DNA of 64,000 nt from Streptomyces rubiginosohelvolus (GCF_014649875.1 NZ_BMTW01000001.1:124001-188000); one strand, 5' to 3'; shown: positions 51,242 to 61,990, numbered from the stretch's first letter. Made by a program: numbers and translations. The notes: a model not told the origin generated them from the sequence alone.

Positions 51242-51646
51242 ATGTACGAGCCGATCCGCAGCCCCTCGGTCCACACCCCGGCCGACGACGCGGACTTTCC
51301 GCACCGCAGCCGCGAGGAGGAGCTGGACATCCAGCTCGCCGGGCATCTGGCCGCCCTCCTCGCGGTCACTGACGAGCTGGGCCTGGGCACGGCGGGCGAC
51401 CGTATCGCCGAGCAGGTGGCCCGGCTGCGCGGCGCCCCGCCCGCACGGCACGCGGGCCTGACCGCCGCCGCCCCGGCGGACCTCCACCGCCGCGCCCACG
51501 CCCTCGCGGGCCGCGCCCTGCTGGTGGCCGCCTCCCGCGCCGACACGACCGCCGCCATCCTCTCCGCCGAGCGGATGGACGCCCACACCGCCGCCCTCGC
51601 CGCCGCCGACGCCGCCCCCTCCGGGCAGCTGGTCGGCGCCCACTGA
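51242..51646 (+). CDS. Hypothetical Ala-rich helical protein
   Basis: 134 residues from ATG 51242. Long amphipathic helices with LAALLAVTDELGLGTAGDRIAEQVARL and Ala/Arg-rich repeats. No signal peptide, no membrane segment, no cysteine. The context (before pckG, convergent) has no functional clue. A -10-like TAGGAT stands at 51208-51213. Confidence 0.6.
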   Translation: MYEPIRSPSVHTPADDADFPHRSREEELDIQLAGHLAALLAVTDELGLGTAGDRIAEQVARLRGAPPARHAGLTAAAPADLHRRAHALAGRALLVAASRADTTAAILSAERMDAHTAALAAADAAPSGQLVGAH

Positions 51647-51740
51647 CGGCCCCGGTCCGCGCGCCTCGGAGGCGTGCGGACCGGGTGCCACGGCTCTCAC
51701 GCGTCACGCGACACCCCCCGGAACGTCACGAAAACGGGGC

Positions 51741-51773
51741 GGCCCCCGGAACCGTGAGGGGGTTCCGGGGGCC
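51741..51773. terminator. Bidirectional terminator before pckG stop
   Basis: Perfect 13-bp stem (51741-51753 with 51761-51773) and 7-base loop, between the small hypothetical gene and the convergent pckG. Confidence 0.85.
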
Positions 51774-51914
51774 GGGAGGGGCGTCCTTGGTCGGGGACAG
51801 GCCCTCCGGGGCTGTCGTCGCCGACAGGCCCCGTACCGCGGCGGGTCGTTCGGCCCCACAGGTCAGGGCGGATGTCCGATGGACCGGCCGCGGGGTCCTT
51901 GAGGGGTGCCGGGA

Positions 51915-53738
51915 TCAGCCCAGGCGCTCGACGAGCGCGTGGTACTCGTCCCACAGCTCCTTGGGCGTGTGGTCGCCGAAGGTGTTGAGGTGCTCGGGGA
52001 CCAGGGAGGCCTCCTCGCGCCAGACCTTCTTGTCGACGGTGAGCAGGAAGTCGAGGTCGGCCTCGGCGAGGTCCAGACCGTCGGTGTCGATCGAGCCCTT
52101 GGCCGGCAGGATGCCGATCGGGGACTCGACGCCCTCGGCCGTGCCCTCCAGCCGCTCCACGATCCACTTCAGGACGCGGCTGTTCTCGCCGAAGCCGGGC
52201 CACACGAACTTGCCCGCGTCGTTCTTGCGGAACCAGTTCACGTAGTAGATCTTCGGCAGCTTGGCCTGGTCCTTGTCGGCGCCGACCTTGACCCAGTGGT
52301 TCATGTAGTCGCCCATGTTGTAGCCGCAGAACGGCAGCATGGCGAACGGGTCGCGGCGCAGCTCGCCGACCTTGCCCTCGGCGGCGGCGGTCTTCTCGGA
52401 GGCGACGTTGGCCCCGAGGAAGACGCCGTGCTGCCAGTCGAAGGACTCGGTGACCAGCGGGACGGCGGAGGCGCGGCGCCCGCCGAAGAGGATCGCGGAG
52501 ATCGGCACGCCCTTGGGGTCCTCCCACTCGGGCGCGATGATCGGGCACTGTCCGGCGGGGACGGTGAAGCGGGCGTTGGGGTGGGCGGCGGGCGTGCCGG
52601 ACTCGGGGGTCCAGTCGTTGCCCTTCCAGTCGGTGAGGTGCGCGGGCGCCTCCTCGGTCATGCCCTCCCACCACACGTCGCCGTCATCCGTCAGCGCGAC
52701 ATTGGTGAAGACGGAGTTGCCCCACATGGTCTTCATGGCGTTGGCGTTGGTGTGCTCGCCGGTGCCGGGCGCGACGCCGAAGAAGCCGGCCTCGGGGTTG
52801 ATCGCGTAGAGGCGGCCGTCCTCACCGAACCGCATCCAGGCGATGTCGTCGCCGATGGTCTCCACGGTCCAGCCGGGGATGGTCGGCTCCAGCATGGCGA
52901 GGTTGGTCTTGCCGCAGGCCGACGGGAAGGCGGCGGCAACGTACTTGCTCTCCCCACGCGGCGGCGTGAGCTTCAGGATGAGCATGTGCTCGGCGAGCCA
53001 GCCCTCGTCGCGGGCCATGACGGAGGCGATGCGCAGGGCGTAGCACTTCTTGCCGAGCAGGGCGTTGCCGCCGTAGCCGGAGCCGTACGACCAGATCTCG
53101 CGGTCCTCGGGGAAGTGCGAGATGTACTTGGTGGAGTTGCAGGGCCAGGGGACGTCCTGCTCGCCCTCGGCCAGGGGGGCGCCGAGGGTGTGGACGGCCT
53201 TCACGAAGAAGCCGTCGGTGCCCAGTTCGTCCAGGACGGCCTGGCCCATGCGGGTCATGGTGCGCATGGCGACGGCGACGTACGCGGAGTCGGTGATCTC
53301 GACGCCGATCGCGGAGAGCGGCGAGCCGACGGGCCCCATGCAGAAGGGGACGACGTACAGGGTGCGCCCGCGCATGGACCCACGGAAGACACCATCGGCA
53401 CCGGTGAAGATCTCCCGCATCTCGGCGGGGTCCTTCCAGTGGTTGGTCGGCCCCGCGTCCCTCTCCTCCTTGGAGCAGATGAACGTACGGTCCTCGACGC
53501 GGGCGACGTCGGTGGGGTCGGAGGCGGCGTAGTACGAGTTGGGACGCTTGATCTCGTCCAGCTTGGTGAACGTGCCCTTGGCGACGAGCTCCCCGCACAG
53601 GCGCTCGTACTCGGCCTCGGAGCCGTCGCACCAGACCACCCGGTCCGGCTGGGTGATGGCTGCGATCTCGTCGACCCAGGAGATGAGCTCCTGGTGGGTG
53701 GTGGGGACAGTGAGGGGAGCCGCGATGTCGCGCGCCAC
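51915..53738 (-). CDS. pckG: GTP-dependent phosphoenolpyruvate carboxykinase
   Basis: 607 residues, full family length. Converts oxaloacetate and GTP to PEP, CO2 and GDP in gluconeogenesis. P-loop FPSACGKTN with hyper-reactive Cys275, metal-site His/Asp region, and [10 protein letters not shown] are recognisable; N-terminal [16 protein letters not shown] fits the PEP-binding arginine loop. Monocistronic; the 224-base divergent gap to the hemolysin III gene contains both promoters. Confidence 0.98.
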   Translation of the reverse strand: MARDIAAPLTVPTTHQELISWVDEIAAITQPDRVVWCDGSEAEYERLCGELVAKGTFTKLDEIKRPNSYYAASDPTDVARVEDRTFICSKEERDAGPTNHWKDPAEMREIFTGADGVFRGSMRGRTLYVVPFCMGPVGSPLSAIGVEITDSAYVAVAMRTMTRMGQAVLDELGTDGFFVKAVHTLGAPLAEGEQDVPWPCNSTKYISHFPEDREIWSYGSGYGGNALLGKKCYALRIASVMARDEGWLAEHMLILKLTPPRGESKYVAAAFPSACGKTNLAMLEPTIPGWTVETIGDDIAWMRFGEDGRLYAINPEAGFFGVAPGTGEHTNANAMKTMWGNSVFTNVALTDDGDVWWEGMTEEAPAHLTDWKGNDWTPESGTPAAHPNARFTVPAGQCPIIAPEWEDPKGVPISAILFGGRRASAVPLVTESFDWQHGVFLGANVASEKTAAAEGKVGELRRDPFAMLPFCGYNMGDYMNHWVKVGADKDQAKLPKIYYVNWFRKNDAGKFVWPGFGENSRVLKWIVERLEGTAEGVESPIGILPAKGSIDTDGLDLAEADLDFLLTVDKKVWREEASLVPEHLNTFGDHTPKELWDEYHALVERLG

Positions 53739-53930
53739 GATCGCTCCTACGTTGAGGGTGTCAGTTGTCTGTAGGCCCCGTGGGGGCTGCGACCCGGATG
53801 CTTCGTACCCTTCGAATTCCCCTGGCGCTCATCCGGTGCCGACTGCACTCATTTGATCATCCGACCGATCTGCCCATATGTCCAGGGGGCCTCACACGTG
53901 AGCATCGCCACTCATTTGCGCCCCATATCC

Positions 53931-53954
53931 GCTACCTACGGTGGCGTAGGTAGC
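53931..53954. promoter_or_regulatory. Palindromic operator upstream of hemolysin III gene
   Basis: Arms GCTACCTACG (53931-53940) and CGTAGGTAGC (53945-53954) form a perfect 10-bp dyad around GTGG, ending 8 bases before the ATG. TetR-type appearance; may act on translation or transcription initiation. Confidence 0.65.
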
Positions 53955-53962
53955 ATGCGGAT

Positions 53963-54655
53963 ATGACTGACGCTGCCACTGGCGCCGCGACCCCGGGCCC
54001 TGTCGTACTCGACCCCACCCCCGTGAAACCCCGGATGCGCGGCTGGCTGCACGCCGGAATGTTCCCGGCGGTCCTGATCGCCGGCATCACGCTGATCGCT
54101 CTGACCGACAGCACGACGGGCCGGATCGCCTGCACCGTCTACATCCTCAGCGCCTGCCTGCTGTTCGGCGTGAGCGCGGTCTACCACCGCGGCACCTGGG
54201 GGCCGCGCGGCGAGGCGGTGCTGCGCCGCCTGGACCACGCGAACATCTTCCTGATCATCGCGGGCACCTACACCCCGCTGACCCTGCTCCTGCTCCCCGA
54301 GTCGACGGCCCGGCCGCTGCTGTGGGCGGTCTGGGCGGCTGCGGCGGCAGGCATCGCCTTCCGCGTCTTCTGGGTCGGCGCACCGCGCTGGCTCTACACA
54401 CCGTGCTACATCGCGATGGGCTGGGCGGCGGTCTTCTTCCTGCCGGACTTCATGCGGACGGGCGGTATCGCGGTCCTGGTCCTGGTGATCGTCGGCGGGG
54501 TGCTCTACAGCGCGGGCGGCGTGATCTACGGCATCAAGAAGCCGAACCCGTCGCCGCGCTGGTTCGGCTTCCACGAGGTCTTCCACTCGCTGACGCTGGC
54601 GGCGTTCATCGCGCACTACGTGGGCATCTCGCTGGTGGCGTACCAGCACGGGTAG
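53963..54655 (+). CDS. Hemolysin III / PAQR-family membrane protein
   Basis: 230 residues, seven membrane helices. PAQR motifs: SAVYHRGTW, DHANIFLIIAGTYTP and HEVFHSLTLAAFIAHY, giving the histidine/aspartate zinc ligands and Ser. Prokaryotic members are thought to be metal-dependent membrane hydrolases, possibly ceramidase-like; a true hemolysin role is doubtful. Start ATG 53963. Divergent from pckG and closed by a hairpin. Confidence 0.88.
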   Translation: MTDAATGAATPGPVVLDPTPVKPRMRGWLHAGMFPAVLIAGITLIALTDSTTGRIACTVYILSACLLFGVSAVYHRGTWGPRGEAVLRRLDHANIFLIIAGTYTPLTLLLLPESTARPLLWAVWAAAAAGIAFRVFWVGAPRWLYTPCYIAMGWAAVFFLPDFMRTGGIAVLVLVIVGGVLYSAGGVIYGIKKPNPSPRWFGFHEVFHSLTLAAFIAHYVGISLVAYQHG

Positions 54656-54674
54656 GCGCCTTCGGGTTACGGAA

Positions 54675-54707
54675 GAGGGGCCGATCGCACGAAGCGACCG
54701 GCCCCTC
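54675..54707. terminator. Hairpin between convergent genes
   Basis: Nine-base-pair outer stem (54675-54683 with 54699-54707), plus additional inner pairing, 20 bases past the hemolysin III stop. Confidence 0.7.
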
Positions 54708-54725
54708 ACTCGTACTGAGGGTCTC

Positions 54726-56741
54726 TCAGCCGCCCAGCTTGCCCGCCAGCTCCCCCGCATCCGTCGTCGGCGCGTCGCAGACGAAGTGGCGGCAGACGTA
54801 CGCGGTCGGCTCGCCGCCCACCAGCGGCCGGTCCACCAGCAGCGGGAACTCGGCCCCGGCCCCTTCGCCGGCCGCGACCACCGCGCCCGGGGCCCGCCCC
54901 AGCAACGCCGTACGGTGCAGCTCACCGCCGACCGGTCCCGCAACGGCGACCTCCCGGGGCCCGTCGAGCAGCGCCTCGGCCACGGCGAGCCCCCAACCGA
55001 CGAACCGGGGGACGCGCGGCCCCAGCGCCTTCACCACGCCGAGCGCGCCCTCGGCGGCGGTGCGGTGGGCCTCGGACCCGGTGTACGCGGCGTACGAGAG
55101 CAGCGCCCCAGCCGCGGCCGTCCACCCCGACGGGGTGGCGCTGTCGGTGGGGTCCTGGGGCCGCCGGATGAGCTGCTCGGCGTCATGGGCGGTGTCGTAC
55201 AGCTGACCGCCCTCCCCCGTGAACTGCTCCAGCACGATGTCCAGCAGGAACCCGGCGAACTCCAGCCAGGCGCCCTCCCCCGTCACCGCCGCCAGCGCGA
55301 GGAACCCCTCCGCGACATCGCCGTAGTCCTCCAGCACCCCGGCGTTGTCCCCGGCGCGCCCGTCCTTGGAGGTACGGGTCAGCCGGGCCACCTCGCCCAG
55401 ATGCACCCGCACCAGCAGGTCGGCGGCCTCGGTGGCCCGCTCCACGAGGTCGGGCCGGTCGAAGTAGGCGCCGGTCTCGGCGAGGGCGGCGATGGCCAGC
55501 CCGTTCCAGGCGGCGACGACCTTGTCGTCCCGCCCCGGGTGCGGCCGCTCGTCACGGGCGGCCAGCAGCCGGGCCCGTACGCCGGCGACGCGGGCGGCGT
55601 CCACGGGCCCGGTGTCTCCCGGCAGCCGCAGCACGGAGGCGCCTTCCTCGAAGGTCCCTTCCTCGGTCACCCCGAAATAAGCCGCGGCGAAGGCGGCATC
55701 GTCCTCCCCCAGCACCTCACGCAACTGCTCGGGCGTCCACACGTAGAACGCCCCTTCGACGTGCCTACCCTCGGCGTCCTCGCTGTCGGCATCGAGCGCG
55801 GAGGCGAAGCCGCCCTCGGCGGTCCGCAGCTCGCGCACCATGAAGTCGGCGGTCTCCAGGGCGATCCGGCGGGCCTCGTCCGACCCGGTGGCCCGCCAGA
55901 GATGGGCGTACACCCGGCAGAGCAGGGCGTTGTCGTAGAGCATCTTCTCGAAGTGCGGGACGATCCACTCCCGGTCCACGGAGTAGCGCGCGAACCCGCC
56001 GCCGAGCTGGTCGTAGATCCCGCCGCGGGCCATCGCCGCGCAGGTGTCGGCGGCCATCTGAAGAGCCCCTTCGGCCCCGGTCCGCGCATAATGCCGCAGC
56101 AGAAATTCCACGGCCATGGCCGGCGGGAACTTGGGCGCGCCCCCGAACCCGCCGTGCTGATCGTCGTACTCCCGGGTCAGCCCGAGCAGGGCCTGAGCCA
56201 CCTCGGACTCCCCCGGCACCCCGTCCCCACCGTGGACCAGCGACCGCCCCGCCAGATCGGCCACGATCCGCCCGGCCACCTCGGCGACCTCTTCCCGCCG
56301 GTCGGTCCAGGCGGTCGTGACCCCTTCCAGAACCTGCTGGAAGGAGGGCGAGCCGTGCCGGGGCTCGGGCGGGAAGTAGGTCCCGAAGTAGAAGGGTTCG
56401 GCATCCGGCGTGAGGAAGACGGTCATCGGCCACCCGCCGTGCCCGGTGGCGGCCTGAACGGCCTCCATGTACACGGCGTCGACGTCGGGCCGCTCCTCCC
56501 GGTCGACCTTGACGGGCACGAAGTGCGCGTTGAGGTAGGCGGCGGTCTCGTCGTCCTCGAAGGACTCGTGCGCCATGACGTGGCACCAGTGGCAGCTGGC
56601 GTACCCGACGCTGAGCAGCACGGGCACGTCCCGCTTCCGGGCCTCTTCAAACGCCTCGGGCGACCAGGGCCACCAGTCGACGGGATTGTCGGCATGCTGG
56701 AGGAGGTACGGGGAGGTGGTCTGCGCAAGTCGGTTGGCCAT
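54726..56741 (-). CDS. YyaL/SSP411-type protein with N-terminal thioredoxin domain (DUF255)
   Basis: 671 residues from ATG 56741. N-terminal thioredoxin-like domain with CHWC redox pair (Cys50, Cys53) in [15 protein letters not shown]. The rest is an (alpha/alpha)6 toroid-like domain resembling N-acyl-glucosamine epimerase/cellulase folds. Family function unresolved. Divergent from the NucS-like gene. Upstream in-frame extension to 56912 is not supported by ribosome-site or composition. Confidence 0.87.
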   Translation of the reverse strand: MANRLAQTTSPYLLQHADNPVDWWPWSPEAFEEARKRDVPVLLSVGYASCHWCHVMAHESFEDDETAAYLNAHFVPVKVDREERPDVDAVYMEAVQAATGHGGWPMTVFLTPDAEPFYFGTYFPPEPRHGSPSFQQVLEGVTTAWTDRREEVAEVAGRIVADLAGRSLVHGGDGVPGESEVAQALLGLTREYDDQHGGFGGAPKFPPAMAVEFLLRHYARTGAEGALQMAADTCAAMARGGIYDQLGGGFARYSVDREWIVPHFEKMLYDNALLCRVYAHLWRATGSDEARRIALETADFMVRELRTAEGGFASALDADSEDAEGRHVEGAFYVWTPEQLREVLGEDDAAFAAAYFGVTEEGTFEEGASVLRLPGDTGPVDAARVAGVRARLLAARDERPHPGRDDKVVAAWNGLAIAALAETGAYFDRPDLVERATEAADLLVRVHLGEVARLTRTSKDGRAGDNAGVLEDYGDVAEGFLALAAVTGEGAWLEFAGFLLDIVLEQFTGEGGQLYDTAHDAEQLIRRPQDPTDSATPSGWTAAAGALLSYAAYTGSEAHRTAAEGALGVVKALGPRVPRFVGWGLAVAEALLDGPREVAVAGPVGGELHRTALLGRAPGAVVAAGEGAGAEFPLLVDRPLVGGEPTAYVCRHFVCDAPTTDAGELAGKLGG

Positions 56742-56965
56742 GCCCCAATCCTCGCGCACCCGCCGCCACGACGCGGCTGCGCCACGGGGCGGGGTGGGAA
56801 GGGGCAGGTGGGACGGGTGGGCGCTGCGGATGCCGGGCGGCGCGGCATCGGCGGACAGTGGACCGGCCCCAGGAACACGGCCCCTCGGAGAGGCCAGGAC
56901 CGGCCGCGTCATCCCGCTTGCTATCGTCCAGCTGCGCAGTGGCCCGGTCAGCCAGAGGAGGACGC

Positions 56966-58060
56966 ATGCCCACAGAGGTCGCCCTCTGGCGGATTGAAGA
57001 GGATGGGAAGGCTCAGCCTCTTGGGGCGGCGGTGATGCCGTCCGAGAACAGCCTCGAGGACATGATCGAGTCAGACCCTGACATTCTCGGCGAGACGCTG
57101 CTCATGATCGGCCGCCAGGTGCACACGGCGAACGGTGGCAGGATCGATCTGCTCGCCATCGACGCCGAGGGCATCATCCGCGTGCTGGAGCTGAAGAAGC
57201 ACCGCACCCCGCGCGAAGTCCTCGCCCAGGCTCTCGACTACGGTTCCTGGGTTCAGACGCTCTCCCACACCGCGATCCTCGACCTCTACGCCGACTACCG
57301 ATCCGACCGGGGCCTCGGCTTCGAGGCCGCGTTCGAGGACCGGTTCGGCATACCAGCTCCCGAGGCTTTGAACACAGGCCACCGACTCACCATCGTCGCG
57401 GCCGAACTCGATGCCGCGACAGAGCGGATCATCGAATACATCAATGGCTTCGGGGTGCCCGCGAACGCCGTCCTCTTCCGGTACTACGCCGACGGCGACG
57501 CTCGGTACCTGGCACGCAGCTGGCTCCTCGACGAAGCCCACACCGCCGCCGCGGCCACAGGGAAGGCCGTCTCCCGTGAGCCGTGGAACGGGCGCGACTG
57601 GTACGTCTCCTTCGGCGCCGACGACGTCGTCCGTTCCTGGGACGACGCAAGGACTTACGGCTTCACCTCCGCCGGGGGCAAGAACTGGTTCACCCGCACC
57701 CTGCGCAGTGTTCCCGTGGGGGCCCGCGTGTTCGCATACATCCCGGGCGAGGGGTATGTCGGAGTCGGCGAAGTCGCCGGTCCCGGGGCTCCGTTCACGG
57801 ATGCGCGCATCACCTTCGACGGAATCGATCAGCCGCTCTCCGGGCTTGACCTGGAGGGAACCTATCGCCACTCCGACGACGACACCGACCCGGACGCCGT
57901 CGAATACGTCGTCCCCATCAAATGGCTGAGCACGCGCGTCCGCAGCGAAGCATTCAAGAAGCCCGGCCTGTTCGCGAATCAGAACACGGCCTGCAAGCTC
58001 CGCAACAGAGCTACTCTCGACGCCCTCTACGAGGAGTTCGACCTCGGCACCGTCGACTGA
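56966..58060 (+). CDS. NucS-like PD-(D/E)xK nuclease with C-terminal EVE/PUA-like domain
   Basis: 364 residues from ATG 56966 (AGAGGAGG upstream). N-terminal nuclease domain: Asp61 in [10 protein letters not shown] and Glu75-x-Lys77 in VLELKKHR, the NucS/DUF91 active site. NucS helices near the end ([14 protein letters not shown]) are present. C-terminal half (residues ~200-364) has [36 protein letters not shown] and [11 protein letters not shown], resembling EVE/PUA-like domains that read modified bases. This suggests a modification-dependent nuclease, unlike mismatch-repair NucS, which ends with a beta-clamp peptide. Activity and recognition are inferred. Codon use looks slightly less GC-rich than neighbours. 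Confidence 0.72.
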   Translation: MPTEVALWRIEEDGKAQPLGAAVMPSENSLEDMIESDPDILGETLLMIGRQVHTANGGRIDLLAIDAEGIIRVLELKKHRTPREVLAQALDYGSWVQTLSHTAILDLYADYRSDRGLGFEAAFEDRFGIPAPEALNTGHRLTIVAAELDAATERIIEYINGFGVPANAVLFRYYADGDARYLARSWLLDEAHTAAAATGKAVSREPWNGRDWYVSFGADDVVRSWDDARTYGFTSAGGKNWFTRTLRSVPVGARVFAYIPGEGYVGVGEVAGPGAPFTDARITFDGIDQPLSGLDLEGTYRHSDDDTDPDAVEYVVPIKWLSTRVRSEAFKKPGLFANQNTACKLRNRATLDALYEEFDLGTVD

Positions 58061-58178
58061 GGAAAGAGCCCCCGCCCCGGGATCAGCCTCGGCCAACCGA
58101 CCCAGGTCGTCCGCTCCTTGACCCTCCCTTGCCCTGCGCCCCTCGCGCCGGAGCGCCCCACGCAGGACACTTGACCCC

Positions 58179-58213
58179 GACGCTTGGTATCTGACGCTTG
58201 ACATCTGACGCTC
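58179..58213 (+). repeat. 14-bp tandem repeat with -35-like element before STAND gene
   Basis: GACGCTTGGTATCT (58179-58192), GACGCTTGACATCT (58193-58206) and a partial GACGCTC. TTGACA at 58198-58203 could be a -35, with weak CGGGAT at 58221 (17-base spacer), 31 bases upstream of ATG 58257. Confidence 0.65.
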
Positions 58214-58256
58214 CGGAACCCGGGATCCGGAACGCAGCTCTCGGAGGGGGACACAT

Positions 58257-61200
58257 ATGCGGGACAGCCATCGGGCGGAAGCCGAGAGGCTGTTGGTGCG
58301 GGCCGTGGAGGAAGAGGCGCGGCGCAGCGGTGGGCGGACCGATGCGGGGGCGCTGATGTCGCGGGCGCGGGCCGCGCTGGACACCATGGCCGCCAGCGCG
58401 GGCGAGGAGTACTCCGCGTACACGCAGGCGCTGGACTCGGCGGCGGCGGGTGACCGGCCGCTCGCGGAGCGCTTTAGCAGAGCGACGCTCGGAACGCCCC
58501 TGCTGGTGACGGGAGTTGCGGCGGCCGCCGCGTTCGGCGCGGATCTGGCGCTCGGTGCGAACACCGGTCTGGCGTTCGGCGCGGGCGCGGCCGTGGCGGT
58601 GGCCGGCACGGCGACGACCGTGGCGAAGGTGACCGCCTCGCACTGGCCCGCCGCCCACCGCCGGGCCGCGGCGGCCGGACAGCCGGGCGGGGCCGAGCAG
58701 TTGCGGCTCCAGTGGCTGACCGCCCTGGAGGTACGGGGCATCCGCCCGTATCTGGACCAGCAGCGGATGCTCAACCCCGCCAAGCGCACCCCGAAAAAGC
58801 AGACCACCCCGGTGGTCAAGCAGTTGCGCGGCGGCGACCGCAGCGCGGCGGCCCGTACCCGGGTGGTGCTGGAGCAGTCGTTCGGCCATCTCCCGCAGGC
58901 GGAGGGGCCGTTCAGCGGGCGGCGGACCGAGCTGGCGCAGATCGCCCGGTGGGTGCACGCGGCCCGCGCCTCCACCCAGACCCGGCCGACCGTCGTCGTG
59001 CTGCACGGCGCCCCGGGGTCGGGGCGGACCGCGCTGGCGGTGCGGGCGGCCCACACGCTCAAGGACCAGTTCCGGGGCGCGTGCGTGGTCGATCTGCGCG
59101 GCCAGGTCGCCGGGGAGAACCCGCTGCCGACCCGGGACGCCCTGCTCCATCTGCTGAACCGGCTGGGCGCGCCGCGCGAGCAACTGCTGTTCCGGGAGGG
59201 CTCGTCGGCGGAGCAGCAGGTGCGGCGGCTCTCCGAGCTGTACCACCAGCACCTCACGGGGACGCCGGTCACCATCGTGCTCGACGACGCGACGGACGCC
59301 GGTCAGGTGCGCACCCTGGTGCCGGAGCGCTCGGACAGCCTGGTGATCGTCACCGCCCGGGAGCCGCTGGAGCTGCCCGAGGACCTGGCGGCCTGGGTGC
59401 ACCACCTGCCGGTCGGCGCGCTGGACGCGGCGGGCGCGGAGGAGCTGCTGCGGGAGGTCGCCGAGGAGGACGAGACCGGGCCGTACGACTACCCGTCCAC
59501 GGACGCGATCGTGGAGCTGTGCGGCGGGCTGCCGCTGGCACTGCGGGTGGCCGGTTCCGCGCTCGGGGCGCGCAGTCGGCACACACTGGCGGAGGACCTG
59601 GGGGCGTACGGGCCGGTGGACCCGGTCGAGCGGGCGCTGTGGCTGCGCTACACCGACCAGGGCGACCAGGCCCGCCGACTGCTGCGGCGCCTCGCGCTGG
59701 CCGGCCGCGCGAGCCTCGGCGCGGCGGCCGCCGCCTCGCTGCTGGCGGCGGACGAGCAGGAGGCGGACCGGCTGCTCACCGTGCTGGCGCGGGCCGGGCT
59801 GCTCACCCGCGTACGGGGATCGCGCTACCGGCTGCACGACCTGGTGCGGGCCTTCGCGCTGGCCCGGCTGCTGGACGAGGAGGAGCCGGCCGAGCGGACG
59901 GCCGCCCAGGAGCGGCTGCTGACGAACTACGCGGAGCTGGCCGACGCGGTGATCCGGATGGTCGACGGGAAGATGTCGACCCGCGCCGGGCAGTTCGGCT
60001 CGCACGGCTTCGGTTCGCTGGACTCGGCGCTGCGCTGGCTGGACGACGAGTCGAGCTTCATCACCTCCGCGCTGCGGCACGCGGAGGGCGTCGACCAGGG
60101 CACGGTGCTGCATCTGCTGGGCGCCCTGTGCGACTACTGCCTGCTGCGCGGCGACCTGTACCGGCTGGGCGAGATCAGCGAGCTGACCCAGGCCGTGGAC
60201 CAGGGGCTGCTGGAGCGCTCGGTGCAGTGGCGTACGGGCATCGCGGCCCGGCAGCTCGGCGAGCTGGACAAGGCCCGCACCACCCTGTCCTCCGTCGTCG
60301 GCCTCTACCACCAGGCGCAGAACGACGCGGGCGAGGCGCTGGCCCTCTGCTCGCTCGGCATCACCCTGCACCACCAGGGCAATCTGACCGAGGCGGCCGC
60401 CCGGCTCGGCGAGGCGCTGGCCCTCCAGTCGTCCGAGGCGCAGGCCGAGGACCGGGCCTGGACCCTGCACGCGCTGGCGGCCGTGGAGCGCGACCGGGGC
60501 GACCTACCGAAGGCGCTGGCGCTGCTGGCCGACGCGCTGCGGCTGCACCGGGAGGGCGAGTCGCTGCACGGCGAGGCGTGGACGCAGTTCCAGCTGGGCC
60601 AGGTCCGGCTCCGCACGGGCGAGGTGGCGGCCGCCGAGGAGGCCCTGAGCAGCGCCCTGGAGCTGTACGGGCGCACCCGCGACGGGCGCGGTGAGGCGTG
60701 GGCGATCACCCAGCTGGCCCGGGCCCGGCTGCTCGACGAGGACCCGGCCGCCGCGCTGGAGCAGCTGCGGGACGCCCTGGCCCGTCACCGGGACAACGAG
60801 GACGCGCGCGGCGAGGCGTGGACCCTGTACTACCTGGGCCAGGCGCTGGAGGAGGACGGGGACACCGATCAGGCCGTACGGGAGCTGGAGCGGGCCCGCA
60901 CGATGTTCTCCCGGATGCGGGACGTGTACGGGCTGGCCTGCGCCCGGCACCACTCGGGCCGGGTGACCCGGGACCAGCGGGCCGCGCAGACGGGCAACCT
61001 CCGCAATTCGGGGTTCGCCCGGCAGCTGCTGATGGACGCCCGGGCCGATTTCCGGCGGATCAAGGTGCCGTACGGCGAGGCGTGGGCCTGCGTGGAGCTG
61101 GCGTTGATCGACGCGGGCAACGGGCGGGCCCCGCAGGCGCTGGAACTGTGCGGGGAGGCGGCGGAGCTGTTCGCCTCGTACGGGGACGCGCGGGGCGGCG

Positions 61201-61478
61201 ACTGGGCCCGGTTCCTGCGCTGCACGCTGCTGCCTTACGCCTCGCCCGGGGGCAGCGAGGTGGGCACGGTGGTCGCCCAGCAGGAGCTGGCCGAGCTGAT
61301 CGAGGCCCGGCATCCGGCCAGGGACGCCAAGCTGGAGCAGTCGGCGGCGGCGTTCGCGATGGCGCTGGAGCGGGGCGTCGACCTGGAGGACGGCTGGCAG
61401 GCGTGGCGGCTGGGGCTGACCCCGGGCCGCGGCGCCGGCCAGATCATGGGCGTGGCGGTGGAGCCGGCGAGGCCGTGA
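58257..61478 (+). CDS. NB-ARC/TPR STAND NTPase membrane-anchored protein
   Basis: 1073 residues from ATG 58257. Residues ~76-125 form two hydrophobic helices (ATLGTPLLVTGVAAAAAF and GANTGLAFGAGAAVAVAG). NB-ARC: Walker A reads GAPGSGRT with Arg257 in place of the invariant Lys; Walker B TIVLDDA; GLPLALRVAG motif; ARC helices until ~450. The remainder is at least eight TPR-like helical hairpins rich in Ala/Leu/Arg (residues ~560-1000). Related proteins include AfsR-type regulators and TPR-STAND antiphage sensors, but there is no SARP or death domain here. Downstream of NucS-like gene by 196 bases, same strand. Confidence 0.8.
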   Translation: MRDSHRAEAERLLVRAVEEEARRSGGRTDAGALMSRARAALDTMAASAGEEYSAYTQALDSAAAGDRPLAERFSRATLGTPLLVTGVAAAAAFGADLALGANTGLAFGAGAAVAVAGTATTVAKVTASHWPAAHRRAAAAGQPGGAEQLRLQWLTALEVRGIRPYLDQQRMLNPAKRTPKKQTTPVVKQLRGGDRSAAARTRVVLEQSFGHLPQAEGPFSGRRTELAQIARWVHAARASTQTRPTVVVLHGAPGSGRTALAVRAAHTLKDQFRGACVVDLRGQVAGENPLPTRDALLHLLNRLGAPREQLLFREGSSAEQQVRRLSELYHQHLTGTPVTIVLDDATDAGQVRTLVPERSDSLVIVTAREPLELPEDLAAWVHHLPVGALDAAGAEELLREVAEEDETGPYDYPSTDAIVELCGGLPLALRVAGSALGARSRHTLAEDLGAYGPVDPVERALWLRYTDQGDQARRLLRRLALAGRASLGAAAAASLLAADEQEADRLLTVLARAGLLTRVRGSRYRLHDLVRAFALARLLDEEEPAERTAAQERLLTNYAELADAVIRMVDGKMSTRAGQFGSHGFGSLDSALRWLDDESSFITSALRHAEGVDQGTVLHLLGALCDYCLLRGDLYRLGEISELTQAVDQGLLERSVQWRTGIAARQLGELDKARTTLSSVVGLYHQAQNDAGEALALCSLGITLHHQGNLTEAAARLGEALALQSSEAQAEDRAWTLHALAAVERDRGDLPKALALLADALRLHREGESLHGEAWTQFQLGQVRLRTGEVAAAEEALSSALELYGRTRDGRGEAWAITQLARARLLDEDPAAALEQLRDALARHRDNEDARGEAWTLYYLGQALEEDGDTDQAVRELERARTMFSRMRDVYGLACARHHSGRVTRDQRAAQTGNLRNSGFARQLLMDARADFRRIKVPYGEAWACVELALIDAGNGRAPQALELCGEAAELFASYGDARGGDWARFLRCTLLPYASPGGSEVGTVVAQQELAELIEARHPARDAKLEQSAAAFAMALERGVDLEDGWQAWRLGLTPGRGAGQIMGVAVEPARP

Positions 61479-61735
61479 CGGGATGAGCGGCGGGTGCCCT
61501 CGACCGGTTACGCCCCGGCGCGGGCGCCGGACCGGCCGCACACGCCACGGAACGCGCCCCGTCCGTGACCCCGCGCGGCACCGGGAGCCCCGGGCCGCGC
61601 GCCCACGACCGTACGAGCGGGGAGCACGACCGCACGGGACGGGAAAACGCCGAACGAGGCGTCCGGCCACCCGGCCGGACGCCCTTCCCGTGTCCGTACG
61701 CGCGAAGTCGGCTCCGTACGCGCGAAGTCGGCGCG

Positions 61736-61990
61736 CTACTTGCCGGGCGAGGCCGCCTTGCCCTTGTCGCCGGCCGGCTCGGCCGCCACCGCGTCCGGGT
61801 CGGGGGCCTCCTCGAAGTTCACCCGGCCCATGTGGCGGTTCATCGACTTCATCAGGGCCCACACGCCGACGGCGAGCGCGGCGAAGACGAGGAAGCCGAG
61901 GACGCCGGGGGTGACCTTGTTCTTGTCGAGCTCTTCGGCTGCGAGCGGGACGAGGTGCGTCAGTGCCTGGGTCGCGTACATATCAGGCAT
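61736..61990 (-). CDS. Small single-pass membrane protein next to Mca
   Basis: 84 residues from ATG 61990, overlapping the Mca stop by 8 bases. One membrane helix (GVLGFLVFAALAVGVWALM), then a charged tail with GDKGKAASPGK. Function unknown; coupled translation with mca suggests a partner or anchor. Confidence 0.75.
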   Translation of the reverse strand: MPDMYATQALTHLVPLAAEELDKNKVTPGVLGFLVFAALAVGVWALMKSMNRHMGRVNFEEAPDPDAVAAEPAGDKGKAASPGK

